NCBI GenBank assembly: GCA_900543555.1
Contig: UQRL01000011.1
Location: 1-55,866, forward strand
Direction: 5' to 3'
Source of the DNA: an uncultured Oscillospiraceae bacterium
GTDB lineage: Bacteria; Bacillota; Clostridia; Oscillospirales; Acutalibacteraceae
Length of the DNA stretch: 55,866 nt
Positions 1-9,505 of this stretch are shown piece by piece. The position numbers and the translations under genes were made by a program. The notes under the pieces are model-generated. The model saw nothing but the letters and a program-made list of their open reading frames with translations. It searched no databases and was not told the origin of the DNA. How positions within the stretch are numbered: the stretch's first letter is position 1; each line of letters starts with the position of its first letter.

Positions 1-134
1 CTTCATTTATACCAGAGACTGCAAACTAAATTTGCGAAAGAATGTTGACACTACCGCTCCGCGCTCTCTTGCTTTTTTATCTTTGGCTCCTCCACAGGGG
101 CCTCCAAGGCCGCAGCACAAGGGATAAATCAAAG

Positions 135-366
135 ATGAAAAAATCACGGCGCTTTCCTCCTCTTACTACTGGCCTTTTGGAATAAGAGACGATATAATAG
201 AATGGAAGATGACTCCTGGGGCAAGCTCATTTCCTCCAGCGGCAGCTTGGCTGAAATTAACCCCTTAGCGGAATGTAAACACATTGCAGATGGTGAAATT
301 CATTATTTAGCTGAAACACCGGTTCCTGAACCATGGAATTCTTGGTATTTTGGAGGTATGCCATGA
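135..366 (+). pseudogene. Possible small membrane protein gene with a frameshift in an A-run
   Basis: The ATG at 135 is followed by six A's. Reading straight on gives only 16 codons. If one A is removed, the frame opens a hydrophobic stretch (AFLLLLLAFW) followed by KRRYNR and then a hydrophilic part that runs to a TGA at 364-366, about 76 residues in all. The same frame can also start at ATG 202, but that codon has no ribosome binding site. The stop overlaps the ATG at 363 of the next gene (ATGA), as in translationally coupled pairs. No family is recognised. It may be a decayed gene, a sequencing slip or chance. Confidence 0.25.
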
Positions 367-812
367 AAATTGATGTATCACAAAAAAGTGGAGTGGGAAT
401 TTCTATCCATGATGATGAACTTTCGGAACTTCGGTTTATCCGCGAGAAGAAGGAGCTGCGTCTTTCCATGCTAGCTTGGGAAACAGCAGAAGTAGTCCCT
501 TCAGAATTCAAAATGAAGTCTCCATGCTATGAGATAGTCTTTCATCAAGTGAGAGGATTTGAAATGACCTCCTGTGATTTTTGGGGCCAATCCCAACGTG
601 CGCTGGGATTGACCTTGATGGATGAGAAAGGGCGAACTCTCTTACCTTGGCTGCTACAACAACGGGATGCGAGAGACCGTTATAAGGAGTCTGTGCTAGG
701 AGCAGAAGAAGATTATCTGGAGTGCATGATTGAGTTTATTTCAGGAGACTTTTTTACGGTCGTTTGCCAAGCGATAGAAGTTCCGGATGAAAAAGTGTAT
801 TGGGCGAAATAA
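363..812 (+). CDS. Hypothetical protein, about 149 aa
   Basis: This is an acidic soluble protein with no signal peptide or membrane segment. The family is not recognised. The start is placed at ATG 363, which overlaps the preceding stop as ATGA and lies after a GGAGG at 353-357. An in-frame ATG at 333 would add ten residues but lacks a good ribosome binding site. The composition (scattered Trp, Cys and acidic residues) and the coupled small upstream frame recall immunity-type or accessory proteins, but nothing proves this. Codon use is more A/T-rich than in genes right of 2.4 kb, consistent with an acquired segment. Confidence 0.55.
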   Translation: MKIDVSQKSGVGISIHDDELSELRFIREKKELRLSMLAWETAEVVPSEFKMKSPCYEIVFHQVRGFEMTSCDFWGQSQRALGLTLMDEKGRTLLPWLLQQRDARDRYKESVLGAEEDYLECMIEFISGDFFTVVCQAIEVPDEKVYWAK

Positions 813-1010
813 GTGAGAAAGACTTCTAGTTAAAGTTTTATATGAAGGAGAAATTTCATTAGAACCTCTTGAAGTCACCTGCGGCTTATTCTCTGTACTG
901 CGTACTTTATTACTGGAAAGACTATTGGGCATCGTGATATTTTCTTCGAGAGGCCCGAAAGCCAACTTCATGGCTCGCTGCGAAAACACATGGCAAAGGA
1001 GGCGCATCCC

Positions 1011-1949
1011 GTGAAGTGGAAATCCCTTTTCTGTTTGCCGCTGCTGGCTCTTTTGTTGCTGGCCTGCGGGGGGTGCCAGCCAAAATCTGCCATTCTGTTG
1101 CAGGGGAAAGAGCTGGCCTCCTGGGAAGACCTATATGGCCAAGATATAGACGCTGTGGCGGGGACGCTGGGGGTGGAGCTTTCCTACAGTGAAGTGAGGA
1201 ACGTCTGGAACCTGCCGGAGCCAGTCCTGTTTGAGGAAATGGAATTCACCCGGCAGCTGCTGTTCGAGGCGGATACCAACACTCTCTTCGGCGTGCGGTA
1301 TGTCTATCAAGGCCCTGTGGAGGACCTTTCCTCTTTTGTGGACGGGTTGCTTTCCCAGTTTACCAAAGCCTATGGCCAGGCCATCACTTACCCCGAAACA
1401 AAGTACCGCCTGTCCGATGATGCCTTCAAAGCGGCCGCAGCTGCTAGTCTGGACCAGTGGGAAATGTTCCTATATCCCTGGCGGGAAGAGTGGTCGGCCA
1501 GCGAAAACACCGTGTGCTGTCTAAGTGTACAGCCTATTCCCGGGCGGACAGAGATCATACTGGACTACACCATGGCCTCGGAGGAACCGGTCTTCCACAT
1601 CCAGGGGGATTATCCTGATTTCATCCGTATCCAACGCAACCACATTGCAGATGAAGATTACAAAGATTTTTTCCCCCAGGACAAGGAGTATCAGGAGATC
1701 ATTGAACTTCTCAACGGACTTCAGTACCGCCGCAAGGAAGTCTTGGAACTGGAGAGCGGTGGTGGAGGCTTCATGTACGCTGTGGAATTTATGTACGAAA
1801 AAGACAATCCCTATGAGGAAGACAAAAACGCTTCCCCTTATTGTCGCCTCTGTTATGAATTCACCAACGAGAATATCCTGGTTGACCATGTCATGTATTA
1901 CTGTGACCCGGAGGCTCTGGCCCAGCTGCAGGCGTATTTGGGGCCATGA
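1011..1949 (+). CDS. Hypothetical lipoprotein, 312 aa
   Basis: The start is GTG at 1011, because AAAGGAGG lies at 995-1002 with an 8-base spacer. The upstream ATG at 990 overlaps that site. Translation begins VKWKSLF, then a hydrophobic h-region and a lipobox-like LLACGGC, so the protein is probably processed by signal peptidase II and anchored on the outer face of the membrane. The rest (about 290 residues) is acidic and aromatic-rich with no recognised domain. A Rho-independent terminator at 2051-2100 ends the transcript. The function is unknown. Confidence 0.7.
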   Translation: MKWKSLFCLPLLALLLLACGGCQPKSAILLQGKELASWEDLYGQDIDAVAGTLGVELSYSEVRNVWNLPEPVLFEEMEFTRQLLFEADTNTLFGVRYVYQGPVEDLSSFVDGLLSQFTKAYGQAITYPETKYRLSDDAFKAAAAASLDQWEMFLYPWREEWSASENTVCCLSVQPIPGRTEIILDYTMASEEPVFHIQGDYPDFIRIQRNHIADEDYKDFFPQDKEYQEIIELLNGLQYRRKEVLELESGGGGFMYAVEFMYEKDNPYEEDKNASPYCRLCYEFTNENILVDHVMYYCDPEALAQLQAYLGP

Positions 1950-2050
1950 CTTTTAAAACAAAGACAATTTTTTGCCTCTTTCGTGTGCCGCGTCGTTCGT
2001 TTGACAGCAGGTTGAATCATCTCCTGCCAGCATTGTCCGAAAGCTTTGAG

Positions 2051-2102
2051 AAAAGCCCCGGCTTTCCTGGGATCATCCTTGGATTACCGGGGCTTTTTTT
2101 AT
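2051..2102 (+). terminator. Rho-independent terminator after the lipoprotein gene
   Basis: AAAAGCCCCGG at 2051-2061 pairs with CCGGGGCTTTT at about 2087-2097, followed by a run of T's. It lies about 100 bases downstream of the lipoprotein stop. Confidence 0.8.
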
Positions 2103-2330
2103 TTGCTTTTTTATTTTCTGAAACCCGCATAATTCCTGGAGAAAACGGGCATGAATTCGTGTGATATTTCGTGGCTTTATGGCGGTTTAAGTGTATATTT
2201 CCCGCGTTTTATGCCGCGATAACGGTTATCGAAAAGCAAGAAAAATGGCTTGAAACCTAGAAATCTAGGAATCAAGCCATTCAAGACCTGGGTTAGGGTG
2301 ATAAAATAGATGTCAATGAAAAACGCGGGC
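2103..2330. other. Intergenic stretch with no convincing gene
   Basis: Between the lipoprotein terminator and the tRNA terminator there is no ORF with a ribosome binding site. The one notable structure is the palindrome at 2245-2280, listed separately. Confidence 0.6.
2245..2280. repeat. 36-bp interrupted palindrome
   Basis: ATGGCTTGA (2245-2253) and TCAAGCCAT (2272-2280) are perfect inverted repeats. They enclose a second inverted pair, CCTAG and CTAGG, around AAAT, with AA spacers on both sides. There is no T-run, so it is not a typical terminator. It could be a small imperfect palindromic repeat, a protein site or a recombination remnant. It lies about 110 bp from the tRNA-Leu 3' end. Confidence 0.6.
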
Positions 2331-2370
2331 AACAAAAATCGCGAACCCCACAAGGTGAAGTTCGCGACTT
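2331..2370 (-). terminator. Terminator of the tRNA-Leu transcript
   Basis: On the minus strand, TCGCGAAC (complement of 2360-2367) pairs with GTTCGCGA (complement of 2339-2346) across a 13-base loop. TTTTTGTT follows. It lies just after the 3' end of tRNA-Leu. Confidence 0.8.
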
Positions 2371-2389
2371 GGGAGCGGCAGCTTGCCGC

Positions 2390-2473
2390 TGGTGCGCGAG
2401 ACGGGACTTGAACCCGTACGTCGTAGACACACGCACCTCAAACGTGCCTGTCTGCCAGTTCCAGCACTCGCGC
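2390..2473 (-). tRNA. tRNA-Leu (anticodon GAG)
   Basis: On the minus strand the acceptor arms GCGCGAG (complement of 2467-2473) and CTCGCGC (complement of 2394-2400) pair perfectly. The discriminator is A and the CCA is encoded (2390-2392). The anticodon loop TTGAGGT sits on the stem CACGT/GCGTG, giving anticodon GAG. A long variable arm and the T-arm ACGGG-TTCAAGT-CCCGT are visible. About 84 nt is normal for a type II tRNA-Leu. A second small hairpin follows the CCA. Confidence 0.93.
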
Positions 2474-2489
2474 ATAACCAACGCTGAGT

Positions 2490-2518
2490 ATTATAGCATT
2501 CAGGCACAATGTTGTCAA
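2490..2518 (-). promoter_or_regulatory. Promoter of tRNA-Leu
   Basis: Reading the minus strand, TTGACA (complement of 2513-2518) and TATAAT (complement of 2490-2495) are separated by exactly 17 bases, a perfect sigma-A promoter. Transcription would start about 10 bases before the tRNA 5' end. Confidence 0.9.
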
Positions 2519-2545
2519 GATGGGAATTCATTTCCCGGGAAATTT

Positions 2546-3199
2546 TTACCGGCACAGCCCCAGAAAGAAATCGAAGATAGGCCGGCCGTCCACCGTGTCC
2601 TCCCGGCGCAGGGTAAAGGACATGCGCTCTGGGTGCCACTGTACGCCGTAAATCCGTTTTTCCGGCCACTCCACCGCCTCGATGACCCCGTCCGCCTGGG
2701 AGCGGGCCGCCACCCGCAGCCCGGGGGCTACCTGTCCCAAAGCCTGGTGATGGGCGCTGTTCACGGGAAAGGCGCTTCCGTAGAGGCCCTCCAAAAAGCT
2801 GCCGGGTGCCGCCTCCACTCCGTGCACCCGGTCCCCCCGCACGGCGTCGTGCTTGTGGTCCGCCGCCGTGGGAATGTCCTGGATCAGATCCCCGCCCAGG
2901 GCCACGTTGAGCAGCTGAATCCCCCGGCAGATGCCCAGAATGGGACGTCCCCATGCCAAGAAGCGGGACACCAGTTCCAGTTCGGCCGCGTCCCGCTGCA
3001 GGTCCGGGGCCTCGCTTCCATCGGAGGGCTGGCCATACCGGGCCGGGTCGATGTCCCCGCCGCCGGGCAGCAGCAGCCCCTGGCAGTCCAGGGCCTCCTC
3101 TACGTCCAGGCTGAATACACATTCAGCCCCACATCCCTCCAGAGCGCTGGCGTAGTTGGCCAGCTTTTCACGGACTCCGTATCCATATATTTTTGTCAC
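2546..3199 (-). CDS. Gamma-glutamyl-gamma-aminobutyrate hydrolase family (peptidase C26), 217 aa
   Basis: This is a class I glutamine-amidotransferase-fold hydrolase of the PuuD type. It is expected to hydrolyse gamma-glutamyl amides in the cytoplasm. Visible motifs are the oxyanion-region LLPGGGDIDP (about residues 43-52), the nucleophile elbow GICRG with Cys91, and the VQWHPE motif with His189 and Glu191, completing the Cys-His-Glu triad. The length is slightly short for the family (about 240). It is monocistronic with its own promoter at 3238-3266. The true substrate cannot be read from the sequence. Confidence 0.85.
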   Translation of the reverse strand: MTKIYGYGVREKLANYASALEGCGAECVFSLDVEEALDCQGLLLPGGGDIDPARYGQPSDGSEAPDLQRDAAELELVSRFLAWGRPILGICRGIQLLNVALGGDLIQDIPTAADHKHDAVRGDRVHGVEAAPGSFLEGLYGSAFPVNSAHHQALGQVAPGLRVAARSQADGVIEAVEWPEKRIYGVQWHPERMSFTLRREDTVDGRPIFDFFLGLCR

Positions 3200-3237
3200 A
3201 GGTCATGCCCCATTTCTGAGATTTTTTTGAAAAAGCA

Positions 3238-3266
3238 ATCGTATCATGTCCCCAAGGGTTTTGCAA
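3238..3266 (-). promoter_or_regulatory. Promoter of the C26 hydrolase gene
   Basis: Minus-strand TTGCAA (3261-3266) and TACGAT (complement of 3238-3243) have a 17-base spacer. It lies about 40 bases upstream of the ATG at 3199. Confidence 0.7.
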
Positions 3267-3313
3267 GCCCCATTTCATTAACTATGCGCTTTTTGGGGAG
3301 AATAATCAAGAGC

Positions 3314-3345
3314 TTTGAAAAAGAAAAAGCCCTTCGCAGGGAAAC
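3314..3345 (-). terminator. Terminator of the small membrane protein gene
   Basis: On the minus strand CCCT-GCGA-AGGG is followed by CTTTTTCTTTTT. The stem is short but the T-tract is strong. It lies directly after the gene ending at 3363. Confidence 0.6.
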
Positions 3346-3362
3346 TGCCGCTGTTCCCGCCT

Positions 3363-3806
3363 CTAGCGGCGCCTGGCGCGGACCAGTGCCACGGCTCCAT
3401 AGAGCAGGAAGAACAGCAGCAGGCTGCCGCACAATCCCCATAGGGGGAAAAGATAGTCGAAGAAAGCGCGGCTGTCCACCCAAGCGAAGGGGAGGGTGCA
3501 TAGAAGCGCCAAGCCTCCCTGGGAGAGGAGAAACAGCAAAGCAGAGGAACAGCGAACCCGCAGCTTTCCAGACCAAGCCAGGCAGAGCAGGACTAGCAGC
3601 CCCAGAAGGTAGACAGCGCAGAGAGCACCGCATATCCCTTCCCCCAGCTGTTTCCAAAAGATGCGCAGCTCGTGGGCGGCGGTGTCCGCCGTGGAAAAGG
3701 GGTAGAGCAGGTCCACCGCCAGCCGGGTGGAGGAGCGGGCCAGCAGGCCCAGGGCCAGAATGGCGCTCAACAGCGCGGGAATGAGAGCACGGCGCTTTGC
3801 TTTCAT
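3363..3806 (-). CDS. Small integral membrane protein, 147 aa, unknown function
   Basis: The protein has a basic N-terminus (MKAKRR) and about four hydrophobic segments (roughly residues 7-24, 58-80, 86-106 and 118-140), ending in an Arg-rich RARRR tail. That arrangement suggests cytoplasmic N- and C-termini. No family is recognised. It is transcribed alone and ends at the terminator at 3314-3345. The length and topology do not single out a transporter or enzyme. Confidence 0.6.
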   Translation of the reverse strand: MKAKRRALIPALLSAILALGLLARSSTRLAVDLLYPFSTADTAAHELRIFWKQLGEGICGALCAVYLLGLLVLLCLAWSGKLRVRCSSALLFLLSQGGLALLCTLPFAWVDSRAFFDYLFPLWGLCGSLLLFFLLYGAVALVRARRR

Positions 3807-3913
3807 GGAAATCCCCCCGTGGGTTTTCTTTTCAGTATAAGGGGGCGGATTTAAGAATGAGTCAAATATGCGTCAAGGGGATGTAAAATCCAAAGTGAAA
3901 GGAGGGACCTTCT

Positions 3914-4052
3914 TTGAAACGGGAGGAAAACGCAGTGGCCGCGGCGGTCATTGCCCTGGGGCTGGGGGTGGCCCCACGCCCAGGCTATGAAACGGCTGGG
4001 TCTGTGCCTGGAGGAGTACGTCCTGTATGTGAAAGCCGGGGGAGAGGGCTGA
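3914..4052 (+). pseudogene. Mini-gene with a one-base frameshift in a C-run
   Basis: An AAAGGAGGG site (3898-3906) precedes TTG 3914. Reading gives KREENAVAAAVIALGLGVA, then switches to unrelated residues after a run of four C's at 3972-3975. Deleting one C continues into HAQAMKRLGLCLEEYVLYVKAGGEG and a TGA at 4050-4052, giving a plausible protein of about 45 aa. The function is unknown. It could be an inactivated short gene or a sequence error. The strong ribosome binding site argues against pure chance. Confidence 0.35.
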
Positions 4053-4071
4053 GCTTTCCCGCAGATTCCTG

Positions 4072-4100
4072 TTGCCAAGCCCTTCCACTTGCGATATAAT
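4072..4100 (+). promoter_or_regulatory. Promoter of gltX
   Basis: TTGCCA (4072-4077) and TATAAT (4095-4100) have a 17-base spacer. The resulting leader of about 77 nt carries two short GC hairpins but is too short for a T-box. Confidence 0.85.
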
Positions 4101-4183
4101 ATTTTGTATTGTGACACGCCCCGGCTTAGGGGGCGGTCTTTGAGAAAATCCGGCTTTTTGAAAGCCGCAAGGAGAGATAGAGC

Positions 4184-5635
4184 ATGGCAACAGTCAGAAC
4201 TCGGTTTGCCCCCAGCCCCACGGGCTTTATGCACGTGGGCAACCTGCGCACGGCGCTGTATGAATACCTGGTGGCCAAGTCCCAGGGGGGCAAGTTTGTC
4301 CTTCGCATTGAGGACACGGACCGGGAGCGCCTGGTGGAAGGCGCCGAAGCGGTCATCTACAAGACCCTGGACCAGGTGGGCCTGCGGCACGACGAAGGCC
4401 CGGACATGGGCGGCGAGTACGGCCCCTATGTCCAAAGCCTGCGCAAGGACCTTTACAAGCCCTACGCCCAGCAGCTGGTGCGGGAGGGCAAGGCCTATTA
4501 CTGCTTCTGCACCAAAGAGCGGCTGGAGTCCCTTCACAATGAGGAGGGCATTGGCGGCTATGACCGCCACTGCCGGGATCTGCCCGCCGAGGAGGTCCAG
4601 CGGCTGCTGGAGGCGGGCACGCCCTACGTCATCCGCCAAAAGGTGCCCCTGACGGGCTCTACCACCTTTGAGGACGCGGTGTTCGGCTCCATCACCATCG
4701 AGAACAAGGAGATCGAGGATCAGGTGCTCCTCAAGGCGGACGGCTACCCCACCTACAATTTTGCCAACGTCATCGACGACCACCTGATGCACATTACCCA
4801 TGTGGTGCGGGGCAGCGAATACCTCACCTCCACCCCCAAGTACAACCTGCTGTATGAGGCCTTCGGCTGGGAGATCCCCACCTACGTCCACCTGCCCCTG
4901 ATTATGGGCAAAAACGAGGATGGCTCGGTGTCCAAGCTCTCCAAGCGCCACGGCTCCACCAGCTTTGAGGGCCTGGTGGCCGAGGGTTACCTGCCCCAGG
5001 TCATCACCAACTACATCGCCCTTCTGGGCTGGGCCCCCAAGGACAACCAGGAGATCTTCTCCCTGCCGGAGCTGGTGCAGGCCTTCTCCATTGATGGCAT
5101 CAGCAAGTCCCCGGCGGTGTTCGACTACGACAAGCTCAACTGGTTCAACGCCGAGTACATCAAGGCCATGGGGGAGGAGGAGTTCACCGCCCACGCCATG
5201 CCCTATTATAGAGAGGTGTTCGGGGCGCAGGACAAGCCCTGGGAGGTGCTCTACTCCATCCTGCCGGCCCGCATCACCAAGTTCCAGGAGATCCCCGGCC
5301 TGCTCCACTTTTTGAAGGAGCTGCCTGACTACCCCGCGGATTTCTTTGTCAACAAGAAGAGCAAGGCCAACTTGGAGAACGCCCCCCAGATGCTCCAGGC
5401 GGCCATCCCCGTGCTGGAGGCTTTGCCCGACTGGAACGTCACCGCTATCCACGACAGCCTCATCGCCCTGGCAGGGGAGCTGGGCGTGAAGAACGGCACC
5501 CTGCTGTGGCCGGTGCGCATCGCCGCGGCGGGAACCCTGGTCACTCCCGGCGGGGCGATGGAGATCCTGACACTGCTGGGCCGGGAAGAGGCCCTGCGCC
5601 GCCTGCAGGCCGGACTTGCCAAGCTCCAGGCCTGA
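4184..5635 (+). CDS. gltX: Glutamyl-tRNA synthetase, 483 aa
   Basis: This class I aminoacyl-tRNA synthetase charges tRNA-Glu. The HIGH-type motif appears as HVGN at residues 17-20 after RFAPSPTG. The KMSKS-type loop appears as KLSKR at about 251-255. The length is typical of the bacterial enzyme. An AAGGAG site lies 8-12 bases before ATG 4184. The gene is 44 bases from glnS, so the pair probably shares the promoter at 4072-4100. Because GlnRS is also encoded, this GluRS is likely the discriminating form. That is an inference. Confidence 0.96.
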   Translation: MATVRTRFAPSPTGFMHVGNLRTALYEYLVAKSQGGKFVLRIEDTDRERLVEGAEAVIYKTLDQVGLRHDEGPDMGGEYGPYVQSLRKDLYKPYAQQLVREGKAYYCFCTKERLESLHNEEGIGGYDRHCRDLPAEEVQRLLEAGTPYVIRQKVPLTGSTTFEDAVFGSITIENKEIEDQVLLKADGYPTYNFANVIDDHLMHITHVVRGSEYLTSTPKYNLLYEAFGWEIPTYVHLPLIMGKNEDGSVSKLSKRHGSTSFEGLVAEGYLPQVITNYIALLGWAPKDNQEIFSLPELVQAFSIDGISKSPAVFDYDKLNWFNAEYIKAMGEEEFTAHAMPYYREVFGAQDKPWEVLYSILPARITKFQEIPGLLHFLKELPDYPADFFVNKKSKANLENAPQMLQAAIPVLEALPDWNVTAIHDSLIALAGELGVKNGTLLWPVRIAAAGTLVTPGGAMEILTLLGREEALRRLQAGLAKLQA

Positions 5636-5679
5636 GCCTGGTTTGGAAATACATCAACGTAATCCCTTAGAAAGGAACC

Positions 5680-7374
<1,695 letters not shown>

Positions 7375-7510
7375 CGCTGGACCCAAGACGCGGGGCGCGC
7401 TTTTAGGGCGCTTTTCAAGTGGTATTGAAAGGGCTGCGGCGTTCCCGGTGCGACGGGGCGCGCAGGCCATAGCAAATTTGACGAATGTTCTTCGGAAAGA
7501 GGTTTTATCC

Positions 7511-8344
7511 ATGAAGATCACCTATTTGGGCACTGCCGCCTCTGAGGGGCTGCCCGCTCCTTTCTGCACCTGTCCGGTGTGCCAAAAAGCCCGCCAAGAG
7601 GGTGGCAAAAGCGTGCGCACCCGCACCCAGGCCCTGGTGGATGAGAGCCTGCTCATTGACTTTCCCCCGGACACCTACCTGCACTGGCTGCGGAACAACT
7701 TCGATTTTTTGAAGGTCACGGATTTGCTGGTGACCCACTCCCACATGGACCACTGGTACCCCGACGACCTGCAGGCCACGGTGGAGCCCTTCGGCCACCA
7801 CGACCCCGCCTACACCCTCACCCTTCACGGCAACGAGAAGGTGTGCCGCCAGCTGGAAGAGGGCATGGGGGCGGAGGAACCCAAGATCTTGGACACAGTG
7901 AAGCGCCAGGTGGCCACGGCCTTTGAGACCTTCACCGCCGGGGAGTACCGCGTCACGCCCCTGCCCGCCGACCACTGCTACACCGAGCGGGCCCTTATCT
8001 ACCTTGTGGAGAAGGGGGACAAGGCCCTGCTCTACGCCCACGACACCGGCTACTTCCTGGACGGGGTGTGGGACTATCTGGCCGCTCGCAAGGACCTGCG
8101 TCTGGGCCTGGTGAGCCTGGACTGCACCCACGGCTTCGACGAGAACCGGCAGAACCACATGGGCTTCAGCGTCAACGTCCAGGTGCGGGACCGGCTGGTA
8201 GACATGGGCCTGGCGGACGGTGAGACTCTGTTCGTGTGCAACCATTTCTCCCACAACGGGGGCGGCAGCTACGAAGAGCTTTCCGCCCAAGCCCAGGCTC
8301 AGGGAATGCTTGCCAGCTACGACGGGTTCACCCTGGAGTTTTAA
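7511..8344 (+). CDS. Metallo-beta-lactamase-fold hydrolase, PhnP-like, 277 aa
   Basis: The N-terminus MKITYLGTAASEG is followed by a CTCPVC pair that often binds a structural zinc in PhnP-like proteins. The metal signature HSHMDHW sits near residues 77-83. Further ligands are likely in the ADHCY, HDTG and NHFSH stretches. The family cleaves phosphodiesters such as cyclic ribose phosphates, but the substrate here is unknown. The start is ATG 7511 with GGAAAGAGG upstream; in-frame sequence extends further upstream but has no support. A strong terminator follows at 8359-8392. Confidence 0.85.
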   Translation: MKITYLGTAASEGLPAPFCTCPVCQKARQEGGKSVRTRTQALVDESLLIDFPPDTYLHWLRNNFDFLKVTDLLVTHSHMDHWYPDDLQATVEPFGHHDPAYTLTLHGNEKVCRQLEEGMGAEEPKILDTVKRQVATAFETFTAGEYRVTPLPADHCYTERALIYLVEKGDKALLYAHDTGYFLDGVWDYLAARKDLRLGLVSLDCTHGFDENRQNHMGFSVNVQVRDRLVDMGLADGETLFVCNHFSHNGGGSYEELSAQAQAQGMLASYDGFTLEF

Positions 8345-8358
8345 GGACGCCTTTACAA

Positions 8359-8392
8359 GGGGCCGCTGGAACAGTCCAGCGGCCCTTTTTTG
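8359..8392 (+). terminator. Terminator after the MBL-fold hydrolase gene
   Basis: GGGCCGCTGGA (8360-8370) and TCCAGCGGCCC (8375-8385) form an 11-bp perfect stem with the loop ACAG and a T-run. Confidence 0.92.
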
Positions 8393-8399
8393 TGAACAA

Positions 8400-8434
8400 A
8401 TTGTCACCCTTGAAAATTTATAAAGGTTGACAAT
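8400..8434 (+). promoter_or_regulatory. BirA operator overlapping the birA promoter
   Basis: ATTGTCACCC (8400-8409), 15 bases, then GGTTGACAAT (8425-8434) is an inverted repeat matching the known Firmicute BirA box pattern (TTGTnAACC-N14/15-GGTTnACAA). The right half contains the -35 TTGACA (8427-8432). TACCCT at 8450-8455 is the -10 with a 17-base spacer. BirA with biotinyl-AMP would therefore block its own operon. Confidence 0.82.
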
Positions 8435-8488
8435 TCTGTTTTCCCGTGCTACCCTTGAAAGCGGAGTGTTAGGAAAGGAGGGCTTCTC

Positions 8489-9505
8489 TTGTCTGTGGCA
8501 GATAAGGTTTTAGAATTGCTGGAAAATGCCAATCACTCCTTTTCGGGGGAGGAGATGGCCCAGCAGCTGGGCATCACCCGCAACTCCGTCTGGAAAGCTG
8601 TGGGGAAGCTGAAGGAGCAAGGATACGAGATTGAGGCAGCCACCAACCGGGGCTACCGGCTGGTGTCTGAAAAAAACGTGCTGACACCCCAGGGGGTGCG
8701 GCGGCTGCTCACTGGCCCGGCCCAACGCTGTGCCATCGACGTGCAGGACTCCGTCACCTCCACCAACACCTTGCTCAAGCAAATTGCCGAGCACGGCGGG
8801 GCGGAGGGCATGGTGCTCATTGCCCACCAGCAGACCCAGGGGAAGGGGCGGCTGGGCCGCGCGTTCTTTTCTCCTAAAGGGACAGGACTGTACCTCAGTG
8901 TGCTGCTGCGGCCCCGGTTCTCTGCGGAGGAGGCCCTCTCCATCACCACGGCAGCCGCCGTGGCCGTGGCCCAGGCCATCGACGCCGTCACGGGGGAGTA
9001 CGCCCAGATTAAATGGGTGAACGACGTGTACCTGCGGGGCCGGAAGGTCTGCGGCATCCTCACCGAGGCCGCCGTGGATTTTGAGTCCGGCGGGCTGCAA
9101 TACGCCGTTTTGGGTATGGGCGTCAATGTCCGGGAGCCGGAGGGGGGCTTCTCCCCCCAGCTGCGGGATATTGCTGGGGCCCTGTACCGGGATCAGGTGC
9201 TTCCCGGGGTCCGCACCCGGCTGGCCGCGGAGATCTTGAACCGGTTTTTCACTTGGTACGAAGCTATGCCTGCCCGCCCCTTTATGGAGGAGTACCGCCG
9301 CCGTTGCCTGCTCACCGGGCTGGAAGTCACCTACACCCAGGGGGAACGGTCCGGCCGCTGCCGGGTGCTGGGGGTGGATGAGGAGGCAAGGCTCCAGGTG
9401 CGCCTGCCGGATGGCAGGGAGACGGCCTTCTCCACAGGGGAGGTGCAGCTCTCCAAAGACTTTTTAGACCAGCTCCGCCAGGGGCACAAGGAGGAAACGC
9501 CATGA
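8489..9505 (+). CDS. birA: Bifunctional biotin--protein ligase / biotin operon repressor, 338 aa
   Basis: The protein activates biotin to biotinyl-AMP and transfers it to carrier lysines; the holo form represses transcription. An N-terminal winged helix is visible (EEMAQQLGITRNSVWKAV, about residues 21-38). The ligase core includes QGKGRLGR near residues 117-124 and IKWVNDVYL. A C-terminal SH3-like domain follows. The start is TTG 8489 behind AAAGGAGGG. The gene overlaps bioY by four bases (ATGA) and lies behind a BirA box, so it is probably autoregulated. Confidence 0.93.
   Translation: MSVADKVLELLENANHSFSGEEMAQQLGITRNSVWKAVGKLKEQGYEIEAATNRGYRLVSEKNVLTPQGVRRLLTGPAQRCAIDVQDSVTSTNTLLKQIAEHGGAEGMVLIAHQQTQGKGRLGRAFFSPKGTGLYLSVLLRPRFSAEEALSITTAAAVAVAQAIDAVTGEYAQIKWVNDVYLRGRKVCGILTEAAVDFESGGLQYAVLGMGVNVREPEGGFSPQLRDIAGALYRDQVLPGVRTRLAAEILNRFFTWYEAMPARPFMEEYRRRCLLTGLEVTYTQGERSGRCRVLGVDEEARLQVRLPDGRETAFSTGEVQLSKDFLDQLRQGHKEETP

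Noticed and set aside
193..198. TATAAT just before ATG 202
   Set aside because: No -35 sits at a normal distance and transcription would begin at or after the ATG, so it is not accepted as a promoter.
817..1013. Open frame between the 363-812 gene and the lipoprotein gene
   Set aside because: It has no start codon with a ribosome binding site and no recognisable product; it may be a remnant but cannot be supported as a gene.
1946..2164. 72-codon frame after the lipoprotein
   Set aside because: It overlaps the lipoprotein stop, runs through a clear terminator hairpin and lacks a ribosome binding site.
2369..3784. Long plus-strand frame across tRNA-Leu and the C26 hydrolase
   Set aside because: It is antisense to a tRNA and a well-recognised gene, with the composition of a GC-rich shadow frame.
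4101..4183. T-box riboswitch before gltX
   Set aside because: The leader is only about 77 nt and lacks a specifier loop and terminator/antiterminator pair.
3851..5452. 533-codon minus-strand frame opposite gltX
   Set aside because: It is the mirror of gltX codon structure, with no ribosome binding site or recognisable domain.
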